From: Oceanospirillaceae bacterium
Lineage (GTDB): Bacteria; Pseudomonadota; Gammaproteobacteria; Pseudomonadales; Balneatricaceae
DNA length: 64,000 nucleotides
Direction: 5' to 3'
Assembly (NCBI GenBank): GCA_013215505.1
Contig: JABSQZ010000020.1
Location: forward strand, 57,951-121,950
Position numbers and translations under genes: made by a program. Under the pieces are notes generated by a model. That model was not told the origin of the DNA, ran no database searches, and was given only the letters and a program-made list of their open reading frames with translations. This document shows, one piece after another, positions 36,352 through 45,285 of this stretch (the stretch's first letter is position 1; each line of letters begins with the position of its first letter).

Positions 36352-37500
36352 CTATGCCACAGCGAGCTCGAGTATTTCTCGGCTTCTCTCAAGGTTGATG
36401 GTTTGGTTTTCACCCAGGGCCAATCTGCCATGCGTTTCAAGTTGATCGAGAATAGTTTGAATAACTTGTTTTTTCTCTCCCTGATACTCAGTCAGCGTAG
36501 TTGCAACGTTCAAACTGCAGTAGAAGTGTTCGATCTTGATTATAGTTTTCTCGGCAAGATCGGCACTGTTTCCCAAGCCAAATACGTTTCTGCCCATCTG
36601 CTCGAGTTTCGATCTTTTAACCTCTAACTGATTTCGCAGTAGAGCAGGTTGAATGATGGCCAGCGAGCGCCCGTGATCTACCCCGTGTAATGCGGTCAGT
36701 TCATGGCCTATCATATGGGTTGCCCAGTCCTGTGGAACTCCCAGGCCAATTAACCCGTTTAAGGCCTGGTTAGCTGTCCACATCAAGTTGGCACGCCAGG
36801 AATCATTGTCTCGATCATTATATTGATTGGCTATGGTGATTAAACTTTTCAGTAAAGTTTCAGCATAGCCATCCTGTACTAATGCTTCAGTGGGTCGGGT
36901 GATATATTGCTCACAGACATGCACCCAGGCATCGACAATGCCGTTTATTAACTGCTGCTCAGGCAAGCTCTTCATAACATCGGGATCCATCACCGCGAAT
37001 TTTGGTTGCACTAATACAGAGGAGAAGGAGAGTTTTTGCTTAGTGGCCGCTTTAGTGATGACTGAACCGGCGTTAGATTCTGAGCCCGTTGCCGGAAGCG
37101 TTAACACAGCACCTAGCGGTAATGCCTCTGATACTGTGTGAGTTCCCAATAATATATCCCAACCCTCACCGCTATACATGGCTGCTGCTGCAACGTATTT
37201 GGAGCCATCGATGACTGAGCCGCCGCCGACAGCTAGAATAAACTGGATATTTTGCGCTTTAACGATTGCCACGGCTTTATCTAAGGTTTCAACTGTCGGA
37301 TTGGCTTCCACACCCGAGAACTCTACCCAAGTATGCTCAGTCAGAGCTGCTCTGACTTGCTGATAGACGCCATTTTTTTTAATTGAGCCGCCGCCGTAAA
37401 TAACCAGTACCTTTTGCTCCCTGGGGATGTCTTGAGTAATGCTGCCAATCTGGTTTTTGCCAAAGTGTATTTGTGTAGAGTTTAAGTATGAAAATTCCAT
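36352..37500 (-). CDS. yqhD: YqhD-type NADPH-dependent aldehyde reductase
   Basis: 382 residues. Iron-containing alcohol dehydrogenase fold: nucleotide motif LAVGGGSVIDGSKYVAAA, metal ligands in DWATHMIGHELTALHGVDHG (His, His, His) and DAWVHVCEQY upstream. YqhD reduces toxic short-chain aldehydes with NADPH in the cytosol. Divergent from the AraC gene, which matches YqhC, the known activator. Confidence 0.9.
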   Translation of the reverse strand: MEFSYLNSTQIHFGKNQIGSITQDIPREQKVLVIYGGGSIKKNGVYQQVRAALTEHTWVEFSGVEANPTVETLDKAVAIVKAQNIQFILAVGGGSVIDGSKYVAAAAMYSGEGWDILLGTHTVSEALPLGAVLTLPATGSESNAGSVITKAATKQKLSFSSVLVQPKFAVMDPDVMKSLPEQQLINGIVDAWVHVCEQYITRPTEALVQDGYAETLLKSLITIANQYNDRDNDSWRANLMWTANQALNGLIGLGVPQDWATHMIGHELTALHGVDHGRSLAIIQPALLRNQLEVKRSKLEQMGRNVFGLGNSADLAEKTIIKIEHFYCSLNVATTLTEYQGEKKQVIQTILDQLETHGRLALGENQTINLERSREILELAVA

Positions 37501-37685
37501 TGGGTAAAGCCTCGCTAAAAGTAATTATTTGCACTGAGCTGAACGGGTGATTGTTAAATTAAGAATTGCATAATAGTGCTTGTAGATTGGTAAAAATAGC
37601 TGCAAATATGTATATAACTTGCCTAAAGCTGTCTTATGTTATATTTTGAGTTTTTTGGTATAGCTTTTTATGAGCGGTAATCATT

Positions 37686-38573
37686 ATGCTGGCAGAGTTA
37701 ATGCAATCTTATGTTGATTTGAAATCACTGAATGAATTAGAAGGTACCATTGATACGCTTATTCCCGGGGTTAGGTTTTATCGGGCCTGCCAAGGGAGTC
37801 CCCGTCAATCCTTTATTTACCGACCTGGGATCGTGGTGATGGGGCAAGGCTACAAAGAAATCCATTTGGGAAGCGAGACTGTTCGCTACGGGGCTGGTAA
37901 TTATTTAGTGTTAGGGGTGCCACTGCCACTGGAATGTGAAGCCTTCGCTGAAAACGGCCTGCCTATCCTGAGTCTATTTATAGATGTTGATAGTAAATTG
38001 CTGCATAAATTGGTCAGCCGCCTGGCAGAACAGAATTTCCAGCGAGACGGCTTTGGCAAACACCCTTCAGTTTGTGGCAGGGGGATTAATGCAGAGCATA
38101 TAAATGACAAGTTTAACGAGAGTATCCAGCGTTTACTCCTGGCTCTGCACGATGATACAGAAGCTGCAATATTGGGGCCGAGTTTCCTTGAAGAGATTGT
38201 TTATAGAGTTCTGACCGGAGAAAATAGCCATATTCTTTTTGATCTGGCCCGACATGAAGGCCACTATGCCCGCATAGCAAAAGTGTTAAGTTTGATGCAT
38301 CTTAATTATGCAGAGCCTGTAACAGTGGAAAATTTGGCTGAACAGGCGAATATGAGTTTATCAGGGTTCCATCGGGCCTTCAGACAAGTGACTACTGAAA
38401 CACCGCTACAATATTTAAAGAAACTGCGTTTAAGTAAAGCTAAAGAGCTGATTATATCCCAGGGATTAAGGGCCAACGATGCGGCCATGCGAGTTGGCTA
38501 TCTCAGTCCATCGCAATTTAGTCGGGAATTTAAGAGACATTTTAATGCCACTCCCAGGTCTATGCTTAGCTAG
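37686..38573 (+). CDS. yqhC: YqhC-like AraC-family regulator
   Basis: 295 residues. N-terminal AraC_N domain (GVRFYRACQGSPRQSFIYRP, VVMGQGYKEIHLG) and a C-terminal double HTH (VENLAEQANMSLSGFHRAFR, ETPLQYLKKLRLSKAKELI, MRVGYLSPSQFSREFKRHF). The domain pair and the divergent position beside yqhD match E. coli YqhC, which activates yqhD in response to aldehydes. Confidence 0.88.
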   Translation: MLAELMQSYVDLKSLNELEGTIDTLIPGVRFYRACQGSPRQSFIYRPGIVVMGQGYKEIHLGSETVRYGAGNYLVLGVPLPLECEAFAENGLPILSLFIDVDSKLLHKLVSRLAEQNFQRDGFGKHPSVCGRGINAEHINDKFNESIQRLLLALHDDTEAAILGPSFLEEIVYRVLTGENSHILFDLARHEGHYARIAKVLSLMHLNYAEPVTVENLAEQANMSLSGFHRAFRQVTTETPLQYLKKLRLSKAKELIISQGLRANDAAMRVGYLSPSQFSREFKRHFNATPRSMLS

Positions 38574-38921
38574 TTGTCATTTTTCCTGACAAGTAGGTCG
38601 CAAAATTATACTAATTACATGGGTTAACTTAGGTATTGCTGCGTTAGCAAGAGCCTGATAGGAGGGCGGCAAAGTCGTTGGTAATTAGTCGCCACAATCC
38701 TATTTATACTGCGCCTGTGAAATGTCCGCAATCTGGCCAGGCTGTGTGTAAACCCCTTGCTTTATATGATGAATGCACAGCTCTTGATCAATTTCTCTAC
38801 GATTTTTTGCTATTATTTCAGAATTTATATGTGCAATTTCTACTCTGATAATTTGAATATTTATGATGACCTTCTATTATCTAAACTGAATAAAACATAA
38901 TTGGATAGAGGTAACCAGCGG
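38574..38921. other. Intergenic with relic IS end
   Basis: Carries the half repeat and IS-end relic at 38719-38754; otherwise AT-rich without a gene. Confidence 0.4.
38719..38754 (-). mobile_element. Half copy of the array repeat joined to an IS-end relic
   Basis: AAATGTCCGCAATCTGGCC (about 38720-38738) is the right half of the array repeat in inverted orientation. It stops at GGCC, and AGGCTGTGTGTAAAC follows, near-identical to the IS end at 63930 (CAGACTGTGTGAAAAC). No transposase frame follows, so only an end is left. The junction is the same as at the window edge. Confidence 0.5.
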
Positions 38922-39383
38922 ATGAGCGATGATTACAGACCAGGAAGACAAATAGATCTAACAGGATCTATTTATGCTCAATATGTATATTTTGATTATT
39001 TGGTTTCAAGTGTTATTTGGCATCTCCTAAACATTGATAAAGAGTTAGGAATTATGGTTACTGGCAATCTGGAAATTCATCCAAAAATTGAAATGGCAAG
39101 AGAGATTGCTATCTACAAAAACGAGTTAACCGATATACAGAAGCTATTAACATCATTTAAGAATTCAGAAGTCGATTCCGAGGCCATATTTTCCAAACGT
39201 AATCTAATAGTATTAGATGTATTTTCCAGTTCCATTGAAAAGGCTGAGGTTTCCAGCAATAATTTGTCAACAAACCGCGCAGAGCTATCCCTGGAATATT
39301 ATGACAAGGTTCATGATGAAATATGTGCAATCAACAATGACATGGTAGTGTTAATGAAAGTTTGTAATATCAGTGTGCACTAA
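38922..39383 (+). CDS. Hypothetical protein
   Basis: 153 residues from ATG 38922 (MSDDYRPGRQIDLTGSIYA). No signal peptide or membrane segment; the C-terminal two thirds look helical (EMAREIAIYKNELTDIQKLL, LSLEYYDKVHDEICAINNDM). AT-rich against its neighbours and next to an IS-end relic, so possibly acquired. I do not recognise the family. Confidence 0.55.
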   Translation: MSDDYRPGRQIDLTGSIYAQYVYFDYLVSSVIWHLLNIDKELGIMVTGNLEIHPKIEMAREIAIYKNELTDIQKLLTSFKNSEVDSEAIFSKRNLIVLDVFSSSIEKAEVSSNNLSTNRAELSLEYYDKVHDEICAINNDMVVLMKVCNISVH

Positions 39384-39593
39384 TCAATGAGTCGGATGGG
39401 CTACAGATCTAAAGCCCTCAGGCCCATAAACTCTACCCTGTGGCTGACAATCAGTTTGTGTTTGGCAATGGCGCTACCTTGACTCATTCGCTAGGGTGTA
39501 ACTGTAACTGTGATTGACGATAGATGGTAGTGGGCCAAAAGCAAAGAATGTTGGTGTTGAAAAATTTTATTATGTTTGAGTTTTTTGGGGCAC

Positions 39594-40493
39594 TCATCCA
39601 AACTGGGCCATTGATAATTGTTCTTTTAGATATTTTACGAAGACCTGGGTTTTGTACGGGGTTCTCTTTTTACGGGGGTAAATTGCGCAAACATAATTGG
39701 TTTTGATATCCAGTTGTTTAGGGAATAGCTCTACCAGTCTCCCCTCTTGAATGTCGGGGCCGATAATAAAATCTGAAAGCTGGCATATCCCCCAGCCAGA
39801 CAGTGCCGCCTGGCGGATGAAATCTGCATTATTCGATGCTAAATTTCCTGAAAGCTGAATTTTTTCGGTTTGTCTATCGCGATTGAGCTCCCAGGGGTTG
39901 AATCGGGATTTGGTACTAAATCCAATACAATTATGATCTGCCAGACTGGCTAATGACTCGGGGTTGCCATGGGTTAGCAGATATTCTGGCGACGCACAAA
40001 TCAGCCGGCGACTGGATGCTAATTTCACGCACTCCAGGCTCTTTAATGAAATCTCCCCTATGCGCAATGACACATCCATCTCTTTGTAAACTATTTCCTT
40101 TCCAAACTCTACCTGATTCAGGTCTATTTGGATGCTAGGGTAACGGCTCATGAAGCCGGAGATCAAAGGGAGAATTATGTCGGGTGCACAAGCATTCAGA
40201 CCGACAATACGCAGCCGTCCCCGAGGTTCTCTATGGCGTGCCGTTGCCGCTTCCTCTGCTTCGTCAATGTCAGTGAGAATGGCTTTACAATGTGCAAAGA
40301 AGTCTGAGCCTACATCGGTTAACATTATATTTCGGGTCGTTCGTGTCAGCAAACGTACCCCTAATCTATCTTCAAGTGCACTGATGATTTTGCTCACCGA
40401 CGATGGATTTCGACGTAATCTCCTGGCCGCACCTGCCAGGCTGCCTGCACCGACAACCTGAACAAATATCTCCATTTCAATCAGCTTGTTCAT
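39594..40493 (-). CDS. LysR-family regulator
   Basis: 299 residues. HTH: MEIFVQVVGAGSLAGAARRL, NPSSVSKIISALEDRLGVRL, then the effector domain (GRLRIVGLNACAPDIILPLI). Divergent from the SDR gene at 41040 across 546 bases, which is its most likely target. Confidence 0.87.
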   Translation of the reverse strand: MNKLIEMEIFVQVVGAGSLAGAARRLRRNPSSVSKIISALEDRLGVRLLTRTTRNIMLTDVGSDFFAHCKAILTDIDEAEEAATARHREPRGRLRIVGLNACAPDIILPLISGFMSRYPSIQIDLNQVEFGKEIVYKEMDVSLRIGEISLKSLECVKLASSRRLICASPEYLLTHGNPESLASLADHNCIGFSTKSRFNPWELNRDRQTEKIQLSGNLASNNADFIRQAALSGWGICQLSDFIIGPDIQEGRLVELFPKQLDIKTNYVCAIYPRKKRTPYKTQVFVKYLKEQLSMAQFG

Positions 40494-41039
40494 ATTTATT
40501 ATCCATAATGTAACTTAGTAGACGTGCTATTTTTCAAGGACAAATATTTGAAAGGCCATGTCCATGACAAAGCTGAGTTGGTTTTTTCAGAATCACAAAA
40601 CTAACTGTATTTAAAATTCCGTTTTTAATTACTGAAAATTTACCGTTTGGTAAAACCTTTATACCTCTTTTCAATGGGTAAAATAATAGATTCACTAGGC
40701 ATTCCAGTCGTTCCAAATTGTAAAGTATTGGAATTTGAATGTGAGAGTCCAAGTATGGACGATCTTCACTATTCCTCCACTATTCCTTTAGTCTTATTTT
40801 ATTTATCCAATGGGAGATTCAGTGTTTCTCCAAACCACACCGGCCTCGCATTAACAGCGCTCACCTCGGCAGTGCAATTGACTGCAAAGTTTGCGTGATT
40901 CAGACCTCCTTTGAAAATTTATATGTATCAGCCTGGAATGATTACAATTCCTATTATGTCTATTTTTTTGTGGGGCTGATAAGAGGTATAAAAGATCTTC
41001 AGGAAAATAAAATAATTCAGATGAAAGTTAAGAACTTAC
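40494..41039. other. Long intergenic region between LysR and SDR
   Basis: AT-rich. A short + frame of 83 codons near 40647 has no SD and atypical composition and is not called. Presumably holds the control region of the SDR gene. Confidence 0.35.
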
Positions 41040-41831
41040 ATGGATGTTAACGCAAAAAACAGAACTGCCCTGATTACCGGGGCATCAAAGGAAATAGCTA
41101 AGAGTGTCGCCATGTCGATGGCGGCAGAAGGCTATAATCTGCATTTGGTTTCACACACTCGTATGGATCTTGAGTCAACTGCAATAGAAATCACAGACAG
41201 ATACCCCGTGGAAGTTCATCTGCATGACACAGACCTAAGTGATAGCCATAGCATCAGCGTATTGCTTGAGACAGCGGGTGTTCCAGATATTCTGATTAAT
41301 AACGCTGACGCAATTCCGGTCGGCACGCTTGAGAATATCGGAGGGCCTGGTTGGCTAGAAACCTGGGAGCTGAGAGTTATAGAATATATCAATATGTGTC
41401 GCACCTTTTATGCCGCGATGAAGGGATGTGGGTATGGGGTAATCATCAATATAACGGGACTAGCAGTGCAAAGCTCTGTCGCCGACTATATCACTGGCAC
41501 CGCGGGTAATGCCGGACTCAACACCTTCACCAAGAAGTGGGGTAGCCACAGTCTGAATGATGGTATTCGCGTCTTATCCGTTAGTCCCGGTGTCGTAAAT
41601 ACAGAACGGTTGGTCACCTTAATGCACACCCGGACAGAGGCTAAATTTGAAAATGCTGCTCAATGGCAGAGCTTTCTATCAAAATTTCCTTTAGGCCGGA
41701 CTGCGTCGGTAAAGGAATGCTCGGAAGTGGTGACTTTGATTGTATCTGACCAGGCCACTTGCATGAGTGGAACGGTGGTCACGGCGCCAATAATGGCAGC
41801 TATATTTAACCGATGTAAAAAGCCAGAATAA
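41040..41831 (+). CDS. SDR-family protein with altered active site
   Basis: 263 residues with the SDR fold: TALITGASKEIAKSVAMSMA at the start (the usual GIG is EIA), ILINNADAIPVGTL, INITGLAVQ, then DYITGTAGNAGLNTFTKKWG. The catalytic Tyr is present but the Lys four residues on is Thr. Some SDR subgroups share the YxxGxxGNA pattern, so this may be a distinct enzyme class rather than a dead one. C-terminus SGTVVTAPIMAAIF. Divergent from LysR. Confidence 0.75.
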   Translation: MDVNAKNRTALITGASKEIAKSVAMSMAAEGYNLHLVSHTRMDLESTAIEITDRYPVEVHLHDTDLSDSHSISVLLETAGVPDILINNADAIPVGTLENIGGPGWLETWELRVIEYINMCRTFYAAMKGCGYGVIINITGLAVQSSVADYITGTAGNAGLNTFTKKWGSHSLNDGIRVLSVSPGVVNTERLVTLMHTRTEAKFENAAQWQSFLSKFPLGRTASVKECSEVVTLIVSDQATCMSGTVVTAPIMAAIFNRCKKPE

Positions 41832-41896
41832 AGACAGAAAGTAGTATTGAAAACTGGAGTTTCGAGAACATAAAAACTGTCTAGTGAACGGGGGAC

Positions 41897-43162
41897 TTAC
41901 CTATCCCCGTCTTCTAATTCTGTCCACTTACATGAATTGTTCTGGTTTTGGTTTCCTTCTAAGCCATGGGCAATAAGGTTTACGACACGGTCATCACTGT
42001 CATAAGCAACATGAGCTGTTAAGGGATTAGCAAATCCACCGAAGCCAAAAATGTCATTTACATGAGCAATATTAATAAACACGTTTGTAACGGAAGGACA
42101 AATTCTAGAATCTAAATAACGGTCAGCGAAGTTCTGCGCAATGGCATAACTTAGAATGTCATTGGGGTCACTAAAGGCCACGATAGATGTTTCCCTGAAC
42201 ATTCTGGCATCTGACTTAGCTGCATCTTTACTGCAATACGATGCTATTTCGCCAAACACACTTGGGTCCTCTCTGCCAAGTTGCAACATTGGTAACTGGT
42301 TAGAGAGCATAAACATTTTGATTTCTTTATCTTTTAAAATTTTATGTAATGCTAGAATTCTTTCACTGTCACCTTCCTTTACGCCCTTTTCAAATAAGCT
42401 GACAATATGCTGTAGGCCGTCAATTGATATGCGACTGCCCAGGCTGTGTGAAACAAATACGTATTCGTCATTCTTTAAATTTATAAATGAGTCCGCATTT
42501 TTTGTAACACAATGGTGTGTGCCCTTTGTTGGAATATTGGACCAATTACTGATACCCATCCAGCAAAACGACTGCACAAAAGAGGTTAAAATTGTGTCAC
42601 GGCTTTTACCTAAATAGATTAATGGGTCTGGTCCTGTGTCGTTAGTGAATTTCTTTAACAGATTATTGAAACCGGCACGCCGAAATGCATGCTCACCCGA
42701 ATTATCATATGCAAGAAGTGCTTTTTCATCTCTAGTGATTTCGGACCATGTTAATTCATAAAATAACAAGGTTCTGTTGACGTCTTCGCGGTTCATCAGT
42801 TTATGAATGCGCAATGTACCAAGAGGTGTTTTGTTCTTATCTCGTGCAACTAGAGATATTTCTTTGTAGAGGGATTCTCTTTTATTTAGGTTTAATTCAG
42901 CGGATAGTTTTTCCATAAATTCAGTTGAATAACCAGGGTCGTGTTCACCAACGCCATGAACGTATAAAAGTTTTGTTACACCTTTGGCCTTGTCTATAAT
43001 TTGATTGACGCCATCAAATGACTTGCCATAAATATCACATTTTCTTTTATCTTCTTTTTCACTTTCGAGAAAGGCATCGACCATACCTCGTCCAATGCCG
43101 CTACAACCAGATAATGCTAAGCTTAAAACGATAATAATAAATAGGCGGCTTCGACTATTCAT
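41897..43162 (-). CDS. Lipoprotein with alpha/beta-hydrolase features
   Basis: 421 residues. Lipobox LALSGC at residues 15-20: lipidated and exported. LLYVHGVGEHDPGYS near residue 66 resembles the oxyanion-hole strand, and EYVFVSHSLGSRISIDGL (about residue 233) has a Ser in a G/S-x-S-x-G elbow (SHSLGS). VNVFINIAHVNDIFGFGG near 370 could supply the acid. Probable serine esterase/lipase on a membrane surface; substrate unknown. No named family recognised. Confidence 0.65.
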   Translation of the reverse strand: MNSRSRLFIIIVLSLALSGCSGIGRGMVDAFLESEKEDKRKCDIYGKSFDGVNQIIDKAKGVTKLLYVHGVGEHDPGYSTEFMEKLSAELNLNKRESLYKEISLVARDKNKTPLGTLRIHKLMNREDVNRTLLFYELTWSEITRDEKALLAYDNSGEHAFRRAGFNNLLKKFTNDTGPDPLIYLGKSRDTILTSFVQSFCWMGISNWSNIPTKGTHHCVTKNADSFINLKNDEYVFVSHSLGSRISIDGLQHIVSLFEKGVKEGDSERILALHKILKDKEIKMFMLSNQLPMLQLGREDPSVFGEIASYCSKDAAKSDARMFRETSIVAFSDPNDILSYAIAQNFADRYLDSRICPSVTNVFINIAHVNDIFGFGGFANPLTAHVAYDSDDRVVNLIAHGLEGNQNQNNSCKWTELEDGDR

Positions 43163-43263
43163 GAAAAATATCCTTTGCTGCGGTTATCCAAGTTGATGAA
43201 CTAGCGTTGAAGCAGTGACTAGTATTCGAGGGTAACGACCATGAGCAGATATAGGGGAGGTTC

Positions 43264-43473
43264 CTAAGCACCGCCGTCCAAATTTTTTATAGTTTCTACA
43301 TTGGCCTTTTCAGAAAATTCTTTAAGCTCGCGCAGAAGATGACTAAAAAACAATTTTCCCTCATCATTTGTTCTTATTTCATCTTCGACAGTCCACTTTC
43401 TGAATCGATTCTCTAATTCCAGTGCACTTTGTCGGGCGAGTATTTCAATTGCATGATTGCGAACATCAGACAT
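43264..43473 (-). CDS. Small hypothetical protein, coupled to an upstream mini-gene
   Basis: 69 residues, start ATG 43473 with SD GGAGG ten bases before. Charged and helical (NHAIEILARQSALELENRFR, LLRELKEFSEKANVET). Its start overlaps the end of the frame at 43466 by eight bases, so translation is probably coupled. The pair resembles a toxin-antitoxin layout in size only; no family recognised. Confidence 0.5.
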   Translation of the reverse strand: MSDVRNHAIEILARQSALELENRFRKWTVEDEIRTNDEGKLFFSHLLRELKEFSEKANVETIKNLDGGA

Positions 43474-43597
43474 ACGCCGGATCCTCCAAGTTAATTTCAG
43501 TACGGTGCGTTGAGTATAGGTCATCGAACCAATATTCGTCTTTAGGATTATTTCTTCGATTACGCAGTACAGCTAATATCCCATTGTGCCAGATCAC
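43466..43597 (-). CDS. Possible mini-gene abutting heptamer repeat
   Basis: 43 residues from GTG 43597 (IWHNGILAVLRNRRNNPKDE, then YWFDDLYSTHRTEINLEDPA). The composition is protein-like and the stop overlaps the next start by eight bases. Upstream the frame stays open through the heptamer repeat as LEVGSWK units, which are read as repeat, not gene. The repeat unit TTGGAAG supplies SD-like GGAAG. The gene's original 5' end may have been replaced by the repeat. Confidence 0.35.
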   Translation of the reverse strand: MIWHNGILAVLRNRRNNPKDEYWFDDLYSTHRTEINLEDPAYV

Positions 43598-43715
43598 TTC
43601 CAACTTCCAACTTCCAACTTCCAACTTCCAACTTCCAACTTCCAACTTCCAACTTCCAACTTCCAACTTCCCACTTTCCACTTTCCACTTCCGACTTCCA
43701 ACTTATACCTGTCCT
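43597..43715. repeat. Heptamer tandem repeat (CTTCCAA)n
   Basis: About ten regular copies of CTTCCAA at 43597-43670, then degenerate copies (CCACTTT, CCGACTT) to 43715. On the minus strand the unit is TTGGAAG and, being 7 x 3 bases long per 7 codons, gives LEVGSWK repeats in open frames. Confidence 0.9.
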
Positions 43716-43912
43716 TGTCCTAAAACGTCCTATATTTGTCTTTTCAGATGCTTTAAAATAATCTATCAATCATTAAAATAACCTTATCTCTAACAAGCAG
43801 GCATAAACATAGTAGTTCAGCTGCGGTTTTCAGTAAGCAGAACTGTTCTTAGTGTTGAATAATTTTGGCTGAAATCGTCTTGCTATGATGTCTGAAATGA
43901 AATAGGTAACAA
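43716..43912. other. AT-rich leader of the cupin gene
   Basis: No gene seen. With the repeat and mini-gene it makes up the 43474-43912 gap. Confidence 0.3.
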
Positions 43913-44224
43913 ATGAATATCATCAGAAGTCGGAAATTTACTGCTCAGCGCGCCTGGGGGGCTAAGACCATTGCCAATATGAACGGCATTAGCACTAAGT
44001 TGCACTGGACCGATAGAGCCTATGAATGGCATACCAATGACGGTCAGGAGGTTTTTGTGGTGTTAGATGGCCGTGTGCAAATGCACTATATAGACAATGG
44101 CAGTGAAAAATCTGTGCTCTTGGAAGTAGGTGATATCTTTTATGCCAGCGAAGGCACTGAGCATGTGGCGAAGCCGATAGGTGAGGCGAGGGTATTAGTG
44201 GTTGAAACAGCGGGTAGTCTATAA
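43913..44224 (+). CDS. Cupin-domain protein
   Basis: 103 residues, one cupin barrel: WHTNDGQEVFVVLDGRVQMH (motif 1) and VGDIFYASEGTEHVAKPIGE (motif 2). A compact cytosolic protein, perhaps metal-binding through His/Glu of motif 1. Directly before the GlxA-like regulator on the same strand, eight to forty bases apart, so probably one operon. Confidence 0.8.
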   Translation: MNIIRSRKFTAQRAWGAKTIANMNGISTKLHWTDRAYEWHTNDGQEVFVVLDGRVQMHYIDNGSEKSVLLEVGDIFYASEGTEHVAKPIGEARVLVVETAGSL

Positions 44225-44261
44225 TTTGTAAATGCTTAAAGGGATGGGGATAGGCGGGTCA

Positions 44262-45248
44262 ATGAGTACAGAGCGGACTATCAATTGTTATTTTTTAATC
44301 TTACCTGGCTTTCTTCCATTGGACTTAGCCGGCCCGTTACAAGTGTTGTTAACGGCTAATAATAAGCGTCAGCTGTATAACATCCGCTATTTGGGGGTGG
44401 AATCGGCCCCGGCGATGAAAGGCGGCCTGTTGCTACAAAATTTGCAGAGCTTGCCTGAACTATTGCCTGCGAACAGCCGACTTATTATTCCTGGGCTCAG
44501 TGGTACTGATGCATTCATGCAATCAGCACTGGGCAGAAAAACCACTCAATGGCTACGGCAACAGCGACAAGTTGCTGCACTTGAAGTGGCTACTGTGTGT
44601 TCCGGGGCATTATTGGCGGCCAGTGCCGGATGGCTGAATAACCGCCATTGCACTACCCACCATGATTTATTGTCACGATTGCAATTGCTTGAGCCCAGCG
44701 CTGATATTGCCATTGACCGCCTCTATGTTCAGGACAGAACACTGTGGACTAGTGCTGGCATAAGCTCGGGTATAGATATGTTTCTGGCGATGTTACAGCA
44801 AGACTCTGACCCTGCCTACGCGGCGCAAGTCGCCCGTGAGATGGTGATTTACCTGCGCCGCAGTGGCGATGATCCGCAACTGAGCCCTTGGCTGTGTGGT
44901 CGTAATCACTTGCAGCAACGCATTCATAAGGTTCAGGACAGTATTTCACACAATCCGCAGAATAATCTCTCGATCAATGAGTTAGCTATGCAAGTAAACA
45001 TGAGTCCAAGAAATTTAACCCGCGCTTTTCGCCAGGCCAGCGGGCAAAGTATTCAGCAGTATCGGGAAAAGATAAAAGTCGCTCAAGCGCAAAAACTGTT
45101 AAAAGAGACTGGTACATCAGTTGAGTTGGTGGCACAGGCCTGTGGTTTCCAATCATCACGCAGTTTTCGCCGAGCCTGGAGCCGCTATCACTCAATATCA
45201 CCCGTCAGTTACCGACAGGGGAGAAGTGATCAGCAGAGATTAGAATAA
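44262..45248 (+). CDS. GlxA-like regulator (DJ-1/PfpI domain + AraC HTH)
   Basis: 328 residues from ATG 44262; an ATG at 44232 adds ten residues and has no clear SD. N-terminal DJ-1/PfpI-like domain (YFLILPGFLPLDLAGPLQVL, VATVCSGALLAASAGWLNNR with the nucleophile Cys position, TTHHDLL). C-terminal AraC HTH (INELAMQVNMSPRNLTRAFR, VELVAQACGFQSSRSFRRAW). Controls unknown genes, possibly the cupin and GST beside it. Confidence 0.87.
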   Translation: MSTERTINCYFLILPGFLPLDLAGPLQVLLTANNKRQLYNIRYLGVESAPAMKGGLLLQNLQSLPELLPANSRLIIPGLSGTDAFMQSALGRKTTQWLRQQRQVAALEVATVCSGALLAASAGWLNNRHCTTHHDLLSRLQLLEPSADIAIDRLYVQDRTLWTSAGISSGIDMFLAMLQQDSDPAYAAQVAREMVIYLRRSGDDPQLSPWLCGRNHLQQRIHKVQDSISHNPQNNLSINELAMQVNMSPRNLTRAFRQASGQSIQQYREKIKVAQAQKLLKETGTSVELVAQACGFQSSRSFRRAWSRYHSISPVSYRQGRSDQQRLE

Positions 45249-45285
45249 CCCTTAATATTTCACAGCCAAAGCGCAGAGGATAGTA

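Noticed and set aside
43264..43597. Toxin-antitoxin pair
   Set aside because: Only the size and overlap fit; no known motif in either product.
43466..43769. Reading frames rich in LEVGSWK repeats as real proteins
   Set aside because: They are translations of the seven-base tandem repeat and appear in two frames; only the 43 residues after the repeat look gene-like.
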